NCBI GenBank assembly: GCA_016793305.1
Contig: JAEUHU010000100.1
Span: forward strand, 1-34,879
Length of the DNA stretch: 34,879 nucleotides
Source of the DNA: Planctomycetota bacterium
Lineage (GTDB): Bacteria; Planctomycetota; UBA1135; UBA2386
Reading direction: 5' to 3'
Shown here: positions 17,525 to 24,304 of the stretch, piece by piece
Numbering within the stretch: position 1 is the first letter of the stretch
Layout of the letters: each line of letters begins with the position of its first letter
Notes under the pieces: model-generated
The model's database searches: none
The model's input: the letters and a program-made list of their open reading frames with translations, nothing else
Told to the model about the DNA's origin: nothing
Position numbers and translations under genes: made by a program

Positions 17525-17902
17525 TCAGCAGCTCACCCAGACGCGCCGGCAGCGAGTCTCCCACCGGGCCGGCACCCAGACCCGGCGGCAGCCACCCGGA
17601 TCGACGATGCCCCAGCGACGCCGGCCGCACGGATCACAGATCCAGCCGTAGGTCGGCGGAACGTGCTCGTCGTGCCAGTAGCCCGGCACCAGCACCTGCT
17701 CGTGCACGGTTTCCCAGTGGCCGCGGGGGGCGCGCGAGCGACGCCCCTCGTGATGGTCGAAGCGGCCGCCGCGCCCAGCGTCGATGACCACCGAGCCGCG
17801 GTGGTTGCCCCCGACCTGCCCTTCGAAGATGACGCGCTGCGCCGAAGCCGAGACGGCGAGCCCGAGGAGGGCCGCCACGAGGAAGAACGGGAATCGGTTC
17901 AT
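17525..17902 (-). CDS. Small secreted Cys/Trp/His-rich protein
   Basis: A 125-residue protein with a clear Sec signal peptide (MNRFPFFLVAALLGLAVSASAQ, cleavage after Ala-Ser-Ala near residue 21). A basic, His/Arg/Gly-rich middle follows (about 33-60). The C-terminal half has repeated aromatic blocks: HWETVHEQVLVPGYWHDEHVPP, then RRWGIVDPGG, then RVWVPARWETRCRRVWVSC. The W-E-x(5)-V-P-G-Y-W / W-V-P-A-R-W-E pattern resembles short WVPGxW/YxWxGx-type repeats of surface proteins. Five cysteines in the last 40 residues could form disulfides or bind metal. No function can be assigned. It stands alone between purB and the VanZ-type gene, bounded by a hairpin. Confidence 0.72.
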   Translation of the reverse strand: MNRFPFFLVAALLGLAVSASAQRVIFEGQVGGNHRGSVVIDAGRGGRFDHHEGRRSRAPRGHWETVHEQVLVPGYWHDEHVPPTYGWICDPCGRRRWGIVDPGGCRRVWVPARWETRCRRVWVSC

Positions 17903-18027
17903 GACGCGACTACAAGCGCCGGAGGGACCGCTGCGTGGCGAGAACGAGGCGAGATTGAACGTCTCAAACCATAACCGCGAAGTGGTTTACGGCGCGCTCC
18001 GCAGTACACCCGTGTCCTGGCAGCAGG

Positions 18028-18531
18028 TCACCAGGGGCCGAAAGTCGCCAGCCCCACACTGACCACCGCAATCGCCAACAGCCAGGGCAAGCTGCGAGCT
18101 GCCTTGCGGTCGGATCCTAGGCGCCAACGGAGATACTGCACCGTCAGGGCCGCCCCGATCCCGTCGCTGACCACATCGACCCAGGAACAGGTGCGGCCAG
18201 GTACGAAGCTCTGGTGCCATTCGTCCACCGCACCGTAGAGAACGGTGAGCCCCACCACCCAGCTGGATCGCAGTGCTCGCTCGCGGGTGGTCATGGCCGC
18301 CCACCACGCGAATGCCAACGCCGCGTAGGCCACGACATGCGCGCCGTTGTGCAGGAGCGCCAGAACAGGGTCCGACGGGCCGGGCTTCGGCTCTCTGGAG
18401 CTCGACCACCACAGGACCGCCATGCCGATCGCCGGAGCAATGCAGCGCAACGGTCGGGGCAACTGGAGCAGCTTGGCCAAGAGGCGATCGCACCAACCGG
18501 CTCGAGCCCGGACCGAGTGGGAAGCAGCCAC
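18028..18531 (-). CDS. VanZ-like membrane protein
   Basis: A 167-residue protein with about four TM segments. The VanZ-family core is ALLHNGAHVVAYAALAFAWW, then VLYGAVDEWHQSFVPGRTCSWVDVVSDGIGA, where E-x-x-Q-x-F-x-P-x-R and the following D-x-x-x-D-x-x-G are typical. VanZ was named for teicoplanin resistance, but most members are uncharacterised envelope proteins. The start is uncertain: GTG at 18531 (7 bases after the stop of the ATPase gene) is chosen because in-frame starts further upstream run through that gene. It is the last gene of the minus-strand run. The 125-base gap after it contains only a weak 6-bp inverted repeat (17966-17988). Confidence 0.8.
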   Translation of the reverse strand: MAASHSVRARAGWCDRLLAKLLQLPRPLRCIAPAIGMAVLWWSSSREPKPGPSDPVLALLHNGAHVVAYAALAFAWWAAMTTRERALRSSWVVGLTVLYGAVDEWHQSFVPGRTCSWVDVVSDGIGAALTVQYLRWRLGSDRKAARSLPWLLAIAVVSVGLATFGPW

Positions 18532-18538
18532 GTCCCAC

Positions 18539-18967
18539 TCAGTGCAGAGCGATCCGGCCAGCCAGGCAGAGCCCGCCATCTGCAGCTGGTCCAGCCTGCA
18601 CATTCTGCAGATAGACCGACAGCAGGAAGAGGCCGCGGCCGCGCTCGTTCTCCAGCGAGGGCATGCCGTTGGCCGCCGCCTCGAGCGCCCGCCCCAACTC
18701 GGCCACGGATTCTGCGGGCATCTCCGGATCGTAGAACTCGACCCGGAGCCCCCCCTGATCCGTCGAGACCTGAACGGCAAGGTCGACGCCGTGCTTGCGG
18801 TAGACGACGCCGTGCTCGATGGCGTTGTTCACGAGTTCGTCGACGACCAGGGCCAATTGGTCACCGATCTTTGCATCGGCACCAAGCCCTACCGCGAGCT
18901 TGCGGACGTCGGCTCGCAACCGACGCAACACGCCCGCACTCGGGGCGAACGACAACCTGGTCTGCAT
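18539..18967 (-). CDS. RsbW-like histidine-kinase-type ATPase (anti-sigma-like)
   Basis: A 142-residue stand-alone GHKL ATPase domain of the HATPase_c_2 class. The N-box is LVVDELVNNAIEHG, with the Mg-binding Asn. The G1 box region is degenerate, reading VEFYDPEMP where D-x-G-x-P is expected. The G2 box is NERGRGLFLLS. Proteins of this size usually act as serine kinases or anti-sigma factors in partner-switching, or are relics of response regulators. No sigma factor, STAS antagonist or PP2C phosphatase is seen nearby, so it looks like an orphan. Its ATG shares a base with the nadC stop (TGATG), indicating translational coupling to an NAD-synthesis gene. Whether it regulates anything there is unknown. 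Confidence 0.82.
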   Translation of the reverse strand: MQTRLSFAPSAGVLRRLRADVRKLAVGLGADAKIGDQLALVVDELVNNAIEHGVVYRKHGVDLAVQVSTDQGGLRVEFYDPEMPAESVAELGRALEAAANGMPSLENERGRGLFLLSVYLQNVQAGPAADGGLCLAGRIALH

Positions 18968-19854
18968 CAGGACACACCCTCAACCAGCAGCGACAGATCG
19001 GCGGCGGGAGCCGAGTGGGTCAAGGCCCCGATCGAGATGCGATCGACACCGCACTCCGCGAAGGCGCGGACCGTCTTGAGGTTCACACCACCTGACGCCT
19101 CGGTCAAGACCTCGCGCCCCATCGTTGCAGCTGCTGAGCGAACTGCTGCGACCGCTTCGCGCAGGGGCTGGCCGGGCTCGAAGTTGTCCAACAGAACCAC
19201 CGAGGCCCCCCCCCGCACAGCCGCCTCCGCCTCGGCGACCGTGCGCGCTTCTGCTACCACCGGGCGGTCCTGTCCGAGCACGCAGGCGCGTACGACCTCG
19301 TGGTAGGGGCGGGGTGCAGCAAACCCGAAGTGGTTCTCCTTCAGCAGCACCTGGTCGAACAGACCTATCCGGTGGTTGCACCCTCCTCCCGCAAGGACCG
19401 CAGCCTTCTCGAGGATTCTCAGCCCTGGTGTCGTCTTTCGCGTATCGAGAATGCGAGCGGACGTCCCAGCGACTGCTGCCACGAACGCACGGGTCGACGT
19501 GGCGACACCAGACAACCTCTGTACGAAGTTGAGTGCAGTCCGCTCAGCTGCCAACAAAGCCCGCATGTCGCCTTCGACGTGCAGTACGACATCACCAGGC
19601 ACGAACGGATCTCCGTCCCGCCGAAGAAGTTCGCAGGAAACCGATGGATCGAGCAATCGGAACGCCATCTCGGCACAAGAGAGACCGGCGAGCACTCCGA
19701 TCGCCTTCGCGACCAATCGAGCACGCCCCCGCTTGCCACTGGGAACGGCCAGTCGAGTCGTCACGTCCGCATCCAGGGACAGATCGTCCCGCCCTAGGTC
19801 CTCGGCGAGCGCGTTGCGCACGCAGGTTCGCAGGCTGGCTTCGTGCAAGTCCAT
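18967..19854 (-). CDS. nadC: Nicotinate-nucleotide pyrophosphorylase (quinolinate phosphoribosyltransferase)
   Basis: A 295-residue enzyme that converts quinolinate and PRPP to nicotinate mononucleotide in de novo NAD synthesis. The diagnostic block is RKTTPGLRILEKAAVLAGGG (139-158), followed by NHRIGLFDQVLLKENH. Other sites are ERTALNFVQRLSGVAT (104-119), VVLLDNFEPGQ and EASGGVNLKTVRAFAECGVDRISIG for phosphate and PRPP binding. The length is normal. The ATG at 19854 is chosen because the homologous N-terminus starts there; an in-frame start 66 bases upstream adds unlike sequence. It is followed by the RsbW-like gene in a TGATG overlap. No nadA or nadB is nearby. Confidence 0.95.
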   Translation of the reverse strand: MDLHEASLRTCVRNALAEDLGRDDLSLDADVTTRLAVPSGKRGRARLVAKAIGVLAGLSCAEMAFRLLDPSVSCELLRRDGDPFVPGDVVLHVEGDMRALLAAERTALNFVQRLSGVATSTRAFVAAVAGTSARILDTRKTTPGLRILEKAAVLAGGGCNHRIGLFDQVLLKENHFGFAAPRPYHEVVRACVLGQDRPVVAEARTVAEAEAAVRGGASVVLLDNFEPGQPLREAVAAVRSAAATMGREVLTEASGGVNLKTVRAFAECGVDRISIGALTHSAPAADLSLLVEGVS

Positions 19855-19923
19855 CGGGGCCCAGCAGCCTACACCAAATGGCCGATCCCCGCATCGCCCA
19901 GTGTCCGAGCCACCGCACACGTC

Positions 19924-20241
19924 TCACGTGTCGATCGGATGGACGAATGGAGCAATCCGGTCGAGGGTGTCCTGCCCCAGCCCCTCGACTCGGTGCAAGT
20001 CCCCGAACCGCCGGAACGGCCCCCGGCGAAGGCGATCCAATACGATGGCCTCTGCTCGCGACGGGCCGACCCCTGGCAGCAAGAGCAGTTCCTCGTAGGG
20101 AGCCCGGTTGAGATCGATGCGCAGGGCCCGAACCTCGATCCCACCGTCAGCATCGGCTGTCAGGGCAACGACCAGCATTCTCACTGCGAGCAAGCACGTC
20201 ACGATCCCCCAGACCGACACGAGCACCTGGGATGACCTCAC
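19924..20241 (-). CDS. ComEA-like helix-hairpin-helix protein
   Basis: A 105-residue protein with one N-terminal TM or signal segment (about 6-27) and a pair of HhH motifs: IDLNRAPYEELLLLPGVGPSRAEAIVLDR and FGDLHRVEGLGQDTLDRIAPFV. This is the ComEA layout, in which the HhH domain binds double-stranded DNA at the membrane during uptake. No competence genes are nearby, so the role may be general DNA binding. The start is a GTG that overlaps the TGA of the FlhG/MinD-like gene (GTGA). A longer in-frame start exists upstream but lies inside that gene. Confidence 0.85.
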   Translation of the reverse strand: MRSSQVLVSVWGIVTCLLAVRMLVVALTADADGGIEVRALRIDLNRAPYEELLLLPGVGPSRAEAIVLDRLRRGPFRRFGDLHRVEGLGQDTLDRIAPFVHPIDT

Positions 20242-21137
20242 CAACGGCGGATTTGTTCGAGCATCCGCCCCTCGACCCCCGGCCCGCTCCCCGAGCGCAA
20301 GACTGCCAACTGTCGCCCCAGGGACTCGAACATCGCTTTCACTGCCTTGGTCGTCGTGCATTCTGGCATGCTCCTGAGCAGAGGGGGTTGGCCGAGGCGA
20401 CGCTGCGTCACCACCGGATCCTCTGGAACCTCACCCAGGTACTGGATCTCACACCCTGCAAAGCGTCGCGAAACTTCGGCCAGGCGATCGAAGGTCGCAC
20501 GGCCGAGTCCGACCTGGGCCACTCGATTGACGGCCAGCACCAAACTCGGCATGCCCGGCTGCCTTGCGAGGCACTTGATGAGCGCGTAGGCATCGGTGAG
20601 TGCCGCAATCTCTGGATTGGTGACGACGACCACCTGTTGCGCCGCGAGCACCGTGATCAGCGCCTGAGGTGCGAGGCCTGCAGCGCAATCCAGCAGGACG
20701 ACATCGTGGTGCAGCGCAAGCCACTGCAACGCCTTCGCGAACTCTCGCATGTGCCCGGCATCGAGGTCGGCGAGGCTGGCGATGCCAGACCCACCGGCGA
20801 CAAGAGTCGGGCCGTATGGCGTGGCCACCATGACTTCGTGGACGGGCACACGTCCTTCGAGCAGATGCTGCAGGGTGAACCGGGGTGTGACCCCGAACAG
20901 CAGGTGCGCGTTCGCCAGCCCGAAGTCACAATCGACGACCACGACTCGCTGCCCCTCGGCATGCAGCGCCAGCGCGGCGTTGGTACACAGGAAGCTCTTG
21001 CCGGTCCCGCCCTTGCCGCTGGCGAAGGCGACCACGGCCCCCTCCCGGGCGGGTGACGATGGCTGGGCACGACGAAACAAGCGCCGCAGGAAGCCGCGGC
21101 TCGTCCGATCTGGGTCCAGGTCTGGTTCCAAGGCCAC
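20238..21137 (-). CDS. FlhG/MinD-like P-loop ATPase
   Basis: A 299-residue ATPase of the MinD/ParA superfamily. The deviant Walker A is GKGGTGKS (41-48), with the signature lysine Lys42. The switch motifs are VVVVDCDFGLANAHLLFG and VVLLDCAAGLAPQALITVLAA. The N-terminal 30 residues (PDLDPDRTSRGFLRRLFRRAQ) are basic, as in FlhG/YlxH proteins that position flagella or other polar structures. The DFGLANAHLLFG segment is closer to FlhG (DxDLGLANVDVLLG) than to cell-division MinD. There is no typical amphipathic MinD membrane-targeting helix at the C-terminus. The start is GTG; it follows an unrecognised gene by 39 bases and overlaps the ComEA-like gene. No flagellar genes are visible. Confidence 0.85.
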   Translation of the reverse strand: MALEPDLDPDRTSRGFLRRLFRRAQPSSPAREGAVVAFASGKGGTGKSFLCTNAALALHAEGQRVVVVDCDFGLANAHLLFGVTPRFTLQHLLEGRVPVHEVMVATPYGPTLVAGGSGIASLADLDAGHMREFAKALQWLALHHDVVLLDCAAGLAPQALITVLAAQQVVVVTNPEIAALTDAYALIKCLARQPGMPSLVLAVNRVAQVGLGRATFDRLAEVSRRFAGCEIQYLGEVPEDPVVTQRRLGQPPLLRSMPECTTTKAVKAMFESLGRQLAVLRSGSGPGVEGRMLEQIRRW

Positions 21138-21176
21138 CTCGGGAACCGCCTGCGCCCGCGCGCAGATCGATTCGCT

Positions 21177-22199
21177 CTAGTCCGATGGCCGCCTCGGCGG
21201 CAACCACGGGCTTTCCTGGGCCGCGACGATGCGAGCAACGTCGTCGGCCGTCGCCGCGCCGCCGGTTTCGCCGCCGGCCGCCAAGGCCGGACCACCGAGC
21301 GCGGAATACTCTTCGGTCGACAGCGCGGCCGCCGCGACCGTTGCGCGCAGGGATTCCCCGGTGCGTCGCACGAGGCTGCGCGGGAGCGACGCCGAGCGAG
21401 TAGCGCCATCCCCGTTGCCAGCCGCCGACCCACCGTCCGCTCGGACGAGGCCAGCGAGAGAAATCTGGCTGCGCAGCAGATGATCCACGAAGGCCCGCAC
21501 GTCGGACGGACCGAACAACACGCGATCGAACCCCTCGGCGGCGGCACGGAGGCCACCGTCGACCTGCCGCACCTCTCCAAGCTGCCGGCCACGCCAGCTG
21601 ATCCGCCGCCAGTGCCGGTCGCCATCGATTCGCACGCCGGCGTCGATGCGCAGGCAGGACTCAAGGCATTGGCGCCACACGGCCTCGATCTCGTCAGGCA
21701 CGGCGAACTCCGGCACTTCCACGGCGCCTTCCGATGAGGCGACTTGCCCGACGAGGTAGCGCACGGCAAAGCGCTCGGTGCCAGCGATGCGGAACGGTTC
21801 GAGTCGACAGAGAGTGACCCCCGCCAACGGCAGCCGCTGCAACTGCAAGAGCGCCGCCTGCGACGCATCGGTCCCGACCACGAGCAACCGCCCACTGGAT
21901 CCATGGGCGAACTGGGCCTCGGGCACTGCATCGGCAAGCCCGCCGCCGACCCGCCCGAGGAAGTCGACCGCAGCCAGCAACCGAGGCACTAGCAAGGCGT
22001 CACCGTCGACTGCGAGCAGCACCAGCACGGGCACCGCGGCAGCGTCGCGCGCCAGCCCTTCGATGAGGCCCAGCTGACCACCAGAGCAATCGAAGGCCTC
22101 CATCACGAGGGAAAGCCCGCGTTCGATCTGGCCGAGCCGGCCCGCCACGAGTGGCCACAACGCCTCACGGGCCTGCGGCAAGACTGGACCCCGAATCAT
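21177..22199 (-). CDS. Unrecognised 340-residue protein
   Basis: I do not recognise this protein. The first two thirds look like an alpha/beta domain: hydrophobic strands VPVLVLLAVDGDALLVPRLL, RLLVVGTDASQAALLQL and ERFAVRYLVGQV alternate with helices. The central region is IDAGVRIDGDRHWRRISWRGRQLGEVRQVDGGLR. The last third is Ala/Ser/Gly-rich and probably disordered. There is no signal peptide or TM segment, so it should be cytoplasmic. It precedes the FlhG-like ATPase on the same strand by 39 bases and may be its partner. The ATG at 22199 is chosen; the upstream in-frame extension to 22385 has non-coding character and contains a hairpin. Confidence 0.7.
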   Translation of the reverse strand: MIRGPVLPQAREALWPLVAGRLGQIERGLSLVMEAFDCSGGQLGLIEGLARDAAAVPVLVLLAVDGDALLVPRLLAAVDFLGRVGGGLADAVPEAQFAHGSSGRLLVVGTDASQAALLQLQRLPLAGVTLCRLEPFRIAGTERFAVRYLVGQVASSEGAVEVPEFAVPDEIEAVWRQCLESCLRIDAGVRIDGDRHWRRISWRGRQLGEVRQVDGGLRAAAEGFDRVLFGPSDVRAFVDHLLRSQISLAGLVRADGGSAAGNGDGATRSASLPRSLVRRTGESLRATVAAAALSTEEYSALGGPALAAGGETGGAATADDVARIVAAQESPWLPPRRPSD

Positions 22200-22254
22200 G
22201 CGGCCTCCCCTCTGGAACCAGCACTGAAGTCGTGTCGAGCGAAACGCGCCCCCG

Positions 22255-22279
22255 GCACCGCGGCAGAAAGCCGCGGTGC
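22255..22279. other. Perfect hairpin in the leader of the unrecognised 340-aa gene
   Basis: The 10-bp perfect arms GCACCGCGGC and GCCGCGGTGC flank a 5-base loop. It sits 55 bases upstream of the minus-strand start at 22199, so it would be in the 5' leader if transcription begins upstream. It could be an attenuator or a chance GC-rich dyad. No T-tract follows. Confidence 0.5.
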
Positions 22280-22413
22280 TCGCATGGCAGACAATGGGCA
22301 TTGGCCCACCATTGCCACCCTCATGGGTTGGTACAAGGGATAGGAGCCTCGCTGACCGGTAGGCAGCATTACAGGTGGCATCCACCGAAAAAGCAAGGGG
22401 CCGCCCAGGACTT

Positions 22414-22471
22414 GATCCAACCAGTGTTGGTGCTCCTTGGCGACCAAGGGAGCACCAACACCGGTTGGATC
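22414..22471. terminator. Near-perfect 27-bp hairpin at the 3' end of ruvC
   Basis: The left arm (22414-22440) and right arm (22444-22471) are reverse complements except for one substitution and one single-base bulge, with a 3-base CGA loop. It begins 2 bases after the ruvC stop. On the minus strand a T5 tract occurs only about 21 bases after the hairpin, so it is not a canonical intrinsic terminator, although it would be a very strong RNA structure. The size and symmetry also fit a REP-like palindromic element. The remainder of the 22200-22413 gap shows only the smaller hairpin at 22255 and a 5-bp dyad at 22374-22386. Confidence 0.65.
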
Positions 22472-22473
22472 AG

Positions 22474-23091
22474 TCAGTTGTCGTCTTCGGCAGCCCGCAT
22501 CAAGCCGAGCATGGGCGAACGACGCTCCTCGAGCCGCGTCCAGGCAACCGCGACGGCGTCCGAAGCATCGAACGGCAGACTCGTCGGCAGGGCGGACCGA
22601 CCTGCCTGCACCAGCTGGGTGATCATCGCGGCGACCGACTCCTTCCCCGCAGCCCCGTTGCCGGTGACACAGCGCTTCACGCGCGCAGGCGGGAACTGGA
22701 ACACAGCCAGTCCGCAGCGTGCGGCCTCGGCCAGCACCACGCCGCGCGCCTCGCCGATGCGCAGGGCTGCCTGGGCGCTCTTGCCGTGGAAGGCCTCCTC
22801 CAGCGCCACCTCGTCCGGGCTCAGCTCGGCCACCAGGGCGCGCAACTGGTCGCTGAGCGACAACAGCCGCTGCGGCAACGCCACGTTGCGCCCCCCGAGC
22901 CGCAGCACACCGGCCGTCAGGAGCCGGACGCCATCGTGACCACCGCCGCCGACCCGGACCACATTGCTGCCGCGCATCGCCATCGGCGCAGACCCAACCC
23001 GCGGTGCCGCGGCGGACACGGCCACTTCGAGACAGCCGAAGCCGACGACCTGGGTGCCCGGGTCGATCCCTAGAATGCGCAACACCGCCAC
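22474..23091 (-). CDS. ruvC: Holliday-junction resolvase RuvC with an insertion
   Basis: A 205-residue endonuclease that cuts Holliday junctions. The four acidic residues are present: Asp10 in LGIDPGT, Glu98 or Glu99 in ALEEAFHGKSAQAALRIGEARGV, and Asp175 and Asp178 in DASDAVAVAW. E. coli RuvC has 173 residues. The excess is an insert of about 30 residues after the first strand (near 22-55), rich in Ala/Gly/Val (VAVSAAAPRVGSAPM...RVGGGGHDGV). This probably extends the first beta-hairpin and does not break the fold. The start is GTG. The gene is divergent from ispD with 23 bases between starts. No ruvA or ruvB is visible nearby. Confidence 0.93.
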   Translation of the reverse strand: MAVLRILGIDPGTQVVGFGCLEVAVSAAAPRVGSAPMAMRGSNVVRVGGGGHDGVRLLTAGVLRLGGRNVALPQRLLSLSDQLRALVAELSPDEVALEEAFHGKSAQAALRIGEARGVVLAEAARCGLAVFQFPPARVKRCVTGNGAAGKESVAAMITQLVQAGRSALPTSLPFDASDAVAVAWTRLEERRSPMLGLMRAAEDDN

Positions 23092-23114
23092 GTCGACAGT
23101 GTAAGGTCGTCGTC

Positions 23115-23822
23115 GTGAAGGTAGCCATCCTGATGTTGGCAGCTGGCCGCGGCACGCGCTTCGGCGGCTCGATTCCGAAGGCCTACCTGCGGCTCCGAGG
23201 CATCCCGCTGGTGCAGCACGGCGCGATGCGGCTGCTGCGCGCGCTGACCGACCTGCACCGCTGCGAACTGGTGCTCGTCGTGCACCCCGAGGATCGCGGG
23301 CGTCACCTCACGGCCTGCCTGCCGGCCATCATCGGCCTGGACCCACGCGTCCCGGTCCAGTGCGTCGACGGCGGTGCCACGCGGCAAGAATCGATGACGC
23401 GTGGGCTCGCGGCCTGCGCAGCCGACGCCGACTTCGTGGTCGTCCACGACGCCGCTCGCCCGTTCGCCCCGATCGCCGCCAGTCGCGCCTGTGTGGCCGC
23501 GGCCGCGGCCCACGGTGCAGCGGTCGTCGCCGTGCCGGCACCGGACACCCTGAAGCGAGCGAAGAACGGCCTGGTCGAAGCGACCCTGGATCGCACCGAC
23601 GTCTGGCTGGCACAGACGCCGCAGGTCGTTCGCCGTGACCTTCTGCAGCGGGCCATGGCCCACGCGGCGGCGACCGGCTTCTCCGGTACCGACGACGTCT
23701 CGCTGGTGGAACACCTGGGCGCCGAGGTGGCGATCGTGCCCGGCGAGCCGAGCAACCTGAAGATCACCCGCCCCGAAGACCTACCGCTCGCCGAAGCGAT
23801 CCTCGCCGCCCAACTCGCATGA
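23115..23822 (+). CDS. ispD: 2-C-methyl-D-erythritol 4-phosphate cytidylyltransferase
   Basis: A 235-residue enzyme of the MEP isoprenoid pathway. It couples CTP to MEP to give CDP-ME. The nucleotide-binding motif is LAAGRGTRFGGSIPKAY (8-24; Arg15 and Lys22 are the key phosphate-contacting residues). The second site is FVVVHDAARPF. Further matches are AQTPQVVRRDLL, TDDVSLVEHLG and KITRPEDLPLAEAIL near the C-terminus. The GTG at 23115 is taken because the protein would begin VKVAILMLAAGRG; an in-frame upstream extension would run into the divergent ruvC. It overlaps ispF by ATGA, so the two MEP-pathway enzymes are translationally coupled. Confidence 0.95.
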   Translation: MKVAILMLAAGRGTRFGGSIPKAYLRLRGIPLVQHGAMRLLRALTDLHRCELVLVVHPEDRGRHLTACLPAIIGLDPRVPVQCVDGGATRQESMTRGLAACAADADFVVVHDAARPFAPIAASRACVAAAAAHGAAVVAVPAPDTLKRAKNGLVEATLDRTDVWLAQTPQVVRRDLLQRAMAHAAATGFSGTDDVSLVEHLGAEVAIVPGEPSNLKITRPEDLPLAEAILAAQLA

Positions 23823-24304
23823 ACGACCTCCCGCGCATCGGTCTCGGCATCGACGTGCACCGCCTCGCCGAAGGCCGCCCCTGCATCGTCGCCGGCGTGC
23901 CGTTCCCCGCCGATCGTGGCCCCCTCGGCCACAGCGACGGCGACGCGGTGCTGCACGCAGCCTGCGACGCAGTGCTCGGCGCCGCCGGGCTCGACGACCT
24001 GGGCACGCTGTTCTCGGATCGGGATCCCGCGAACCAGGGCCGCGCGTCGGCCGAGTTCTGCCGCGCGACGATGGACCTGGTGCGCGAACGCAAGCTGCGC
24101 GTGCTGTCGATGGACTGCGTGCTGGAGACCGAGGTGCCGAAGCTGAAGCCAGCCCGCGCCGCGCTGCGAAAGCACCTCGCCGAACTCTTCGAAGTGCCGG
24201 TCGAGCGTGTCAACATCAAGGGCAAGACCGGCGAGAAGGTCGACGCCATCGGCCGCGGCGAGGCGATGCGGGCGACGGTGGTGGCGCTACTCGGCCCCGC
24301 CTGA
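23819..24304 (+). CDS. ispF: 2-C-methyl-D-erythritol 2,4-cyclodiphosphate synthase
   Basis: A 161-residue trimeric enzyme that cyclises CDP-ME 2-phosphate to MEcPP with release of CMP. The zinc ligands are Asp12 and His14 (GIDVHRL) and His46 in the segment GPLGHSDGDAVLHAACDAVLG. The segment GTLFSDRDPANQGRASAEF and the C-terminal NIKGKTGEKVDAIGRGEAMRA (Lys/Thr/Glu substrate contacts) are standard. The length is typical. Its ATG lies inside the ispD stop (ATGA). Its last 18 bases overlap the 3' end of the convergent ABC transporter gene, an antisense overlap. Confidence 0.97.
   Translation: MNDLPRIGLGIDVHRLAEGRPCIVAGVPFPADRGPLGHSDGDAVLHAACDAVLGAAGLDDLGTLFSDRDPANQGRASAEFCRATMDLVRERKLRVLSMDCVLETEVPKLKPARAALRKHLAELFEVPVERVNIKGKTGEKVDAIGRGEAMRATVVALLGPA

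Noticed and set aside
17987..18538. An alternative 183-codon minus-strand frame over the VanZ gene
   Set aside because: It has no hydrophobic segments or motifs, whereas the other frame encodes the VanZ core.
20238..21137. Cell-division MinD
   Set aside because: No minC or minE is nearby, there is no C-terminal amphipathic helix, and the switch region and basic N-terminus fit FlhG-type proteins better.
22200..22385. N-terminal extension of the 340-aa unknown protein to an ATG at 22385
   Set aside because: The extra 62 residues have a different, Cys/Arg-rich composition, and the DNA contains a perfect hairpin, which fits a leader region.
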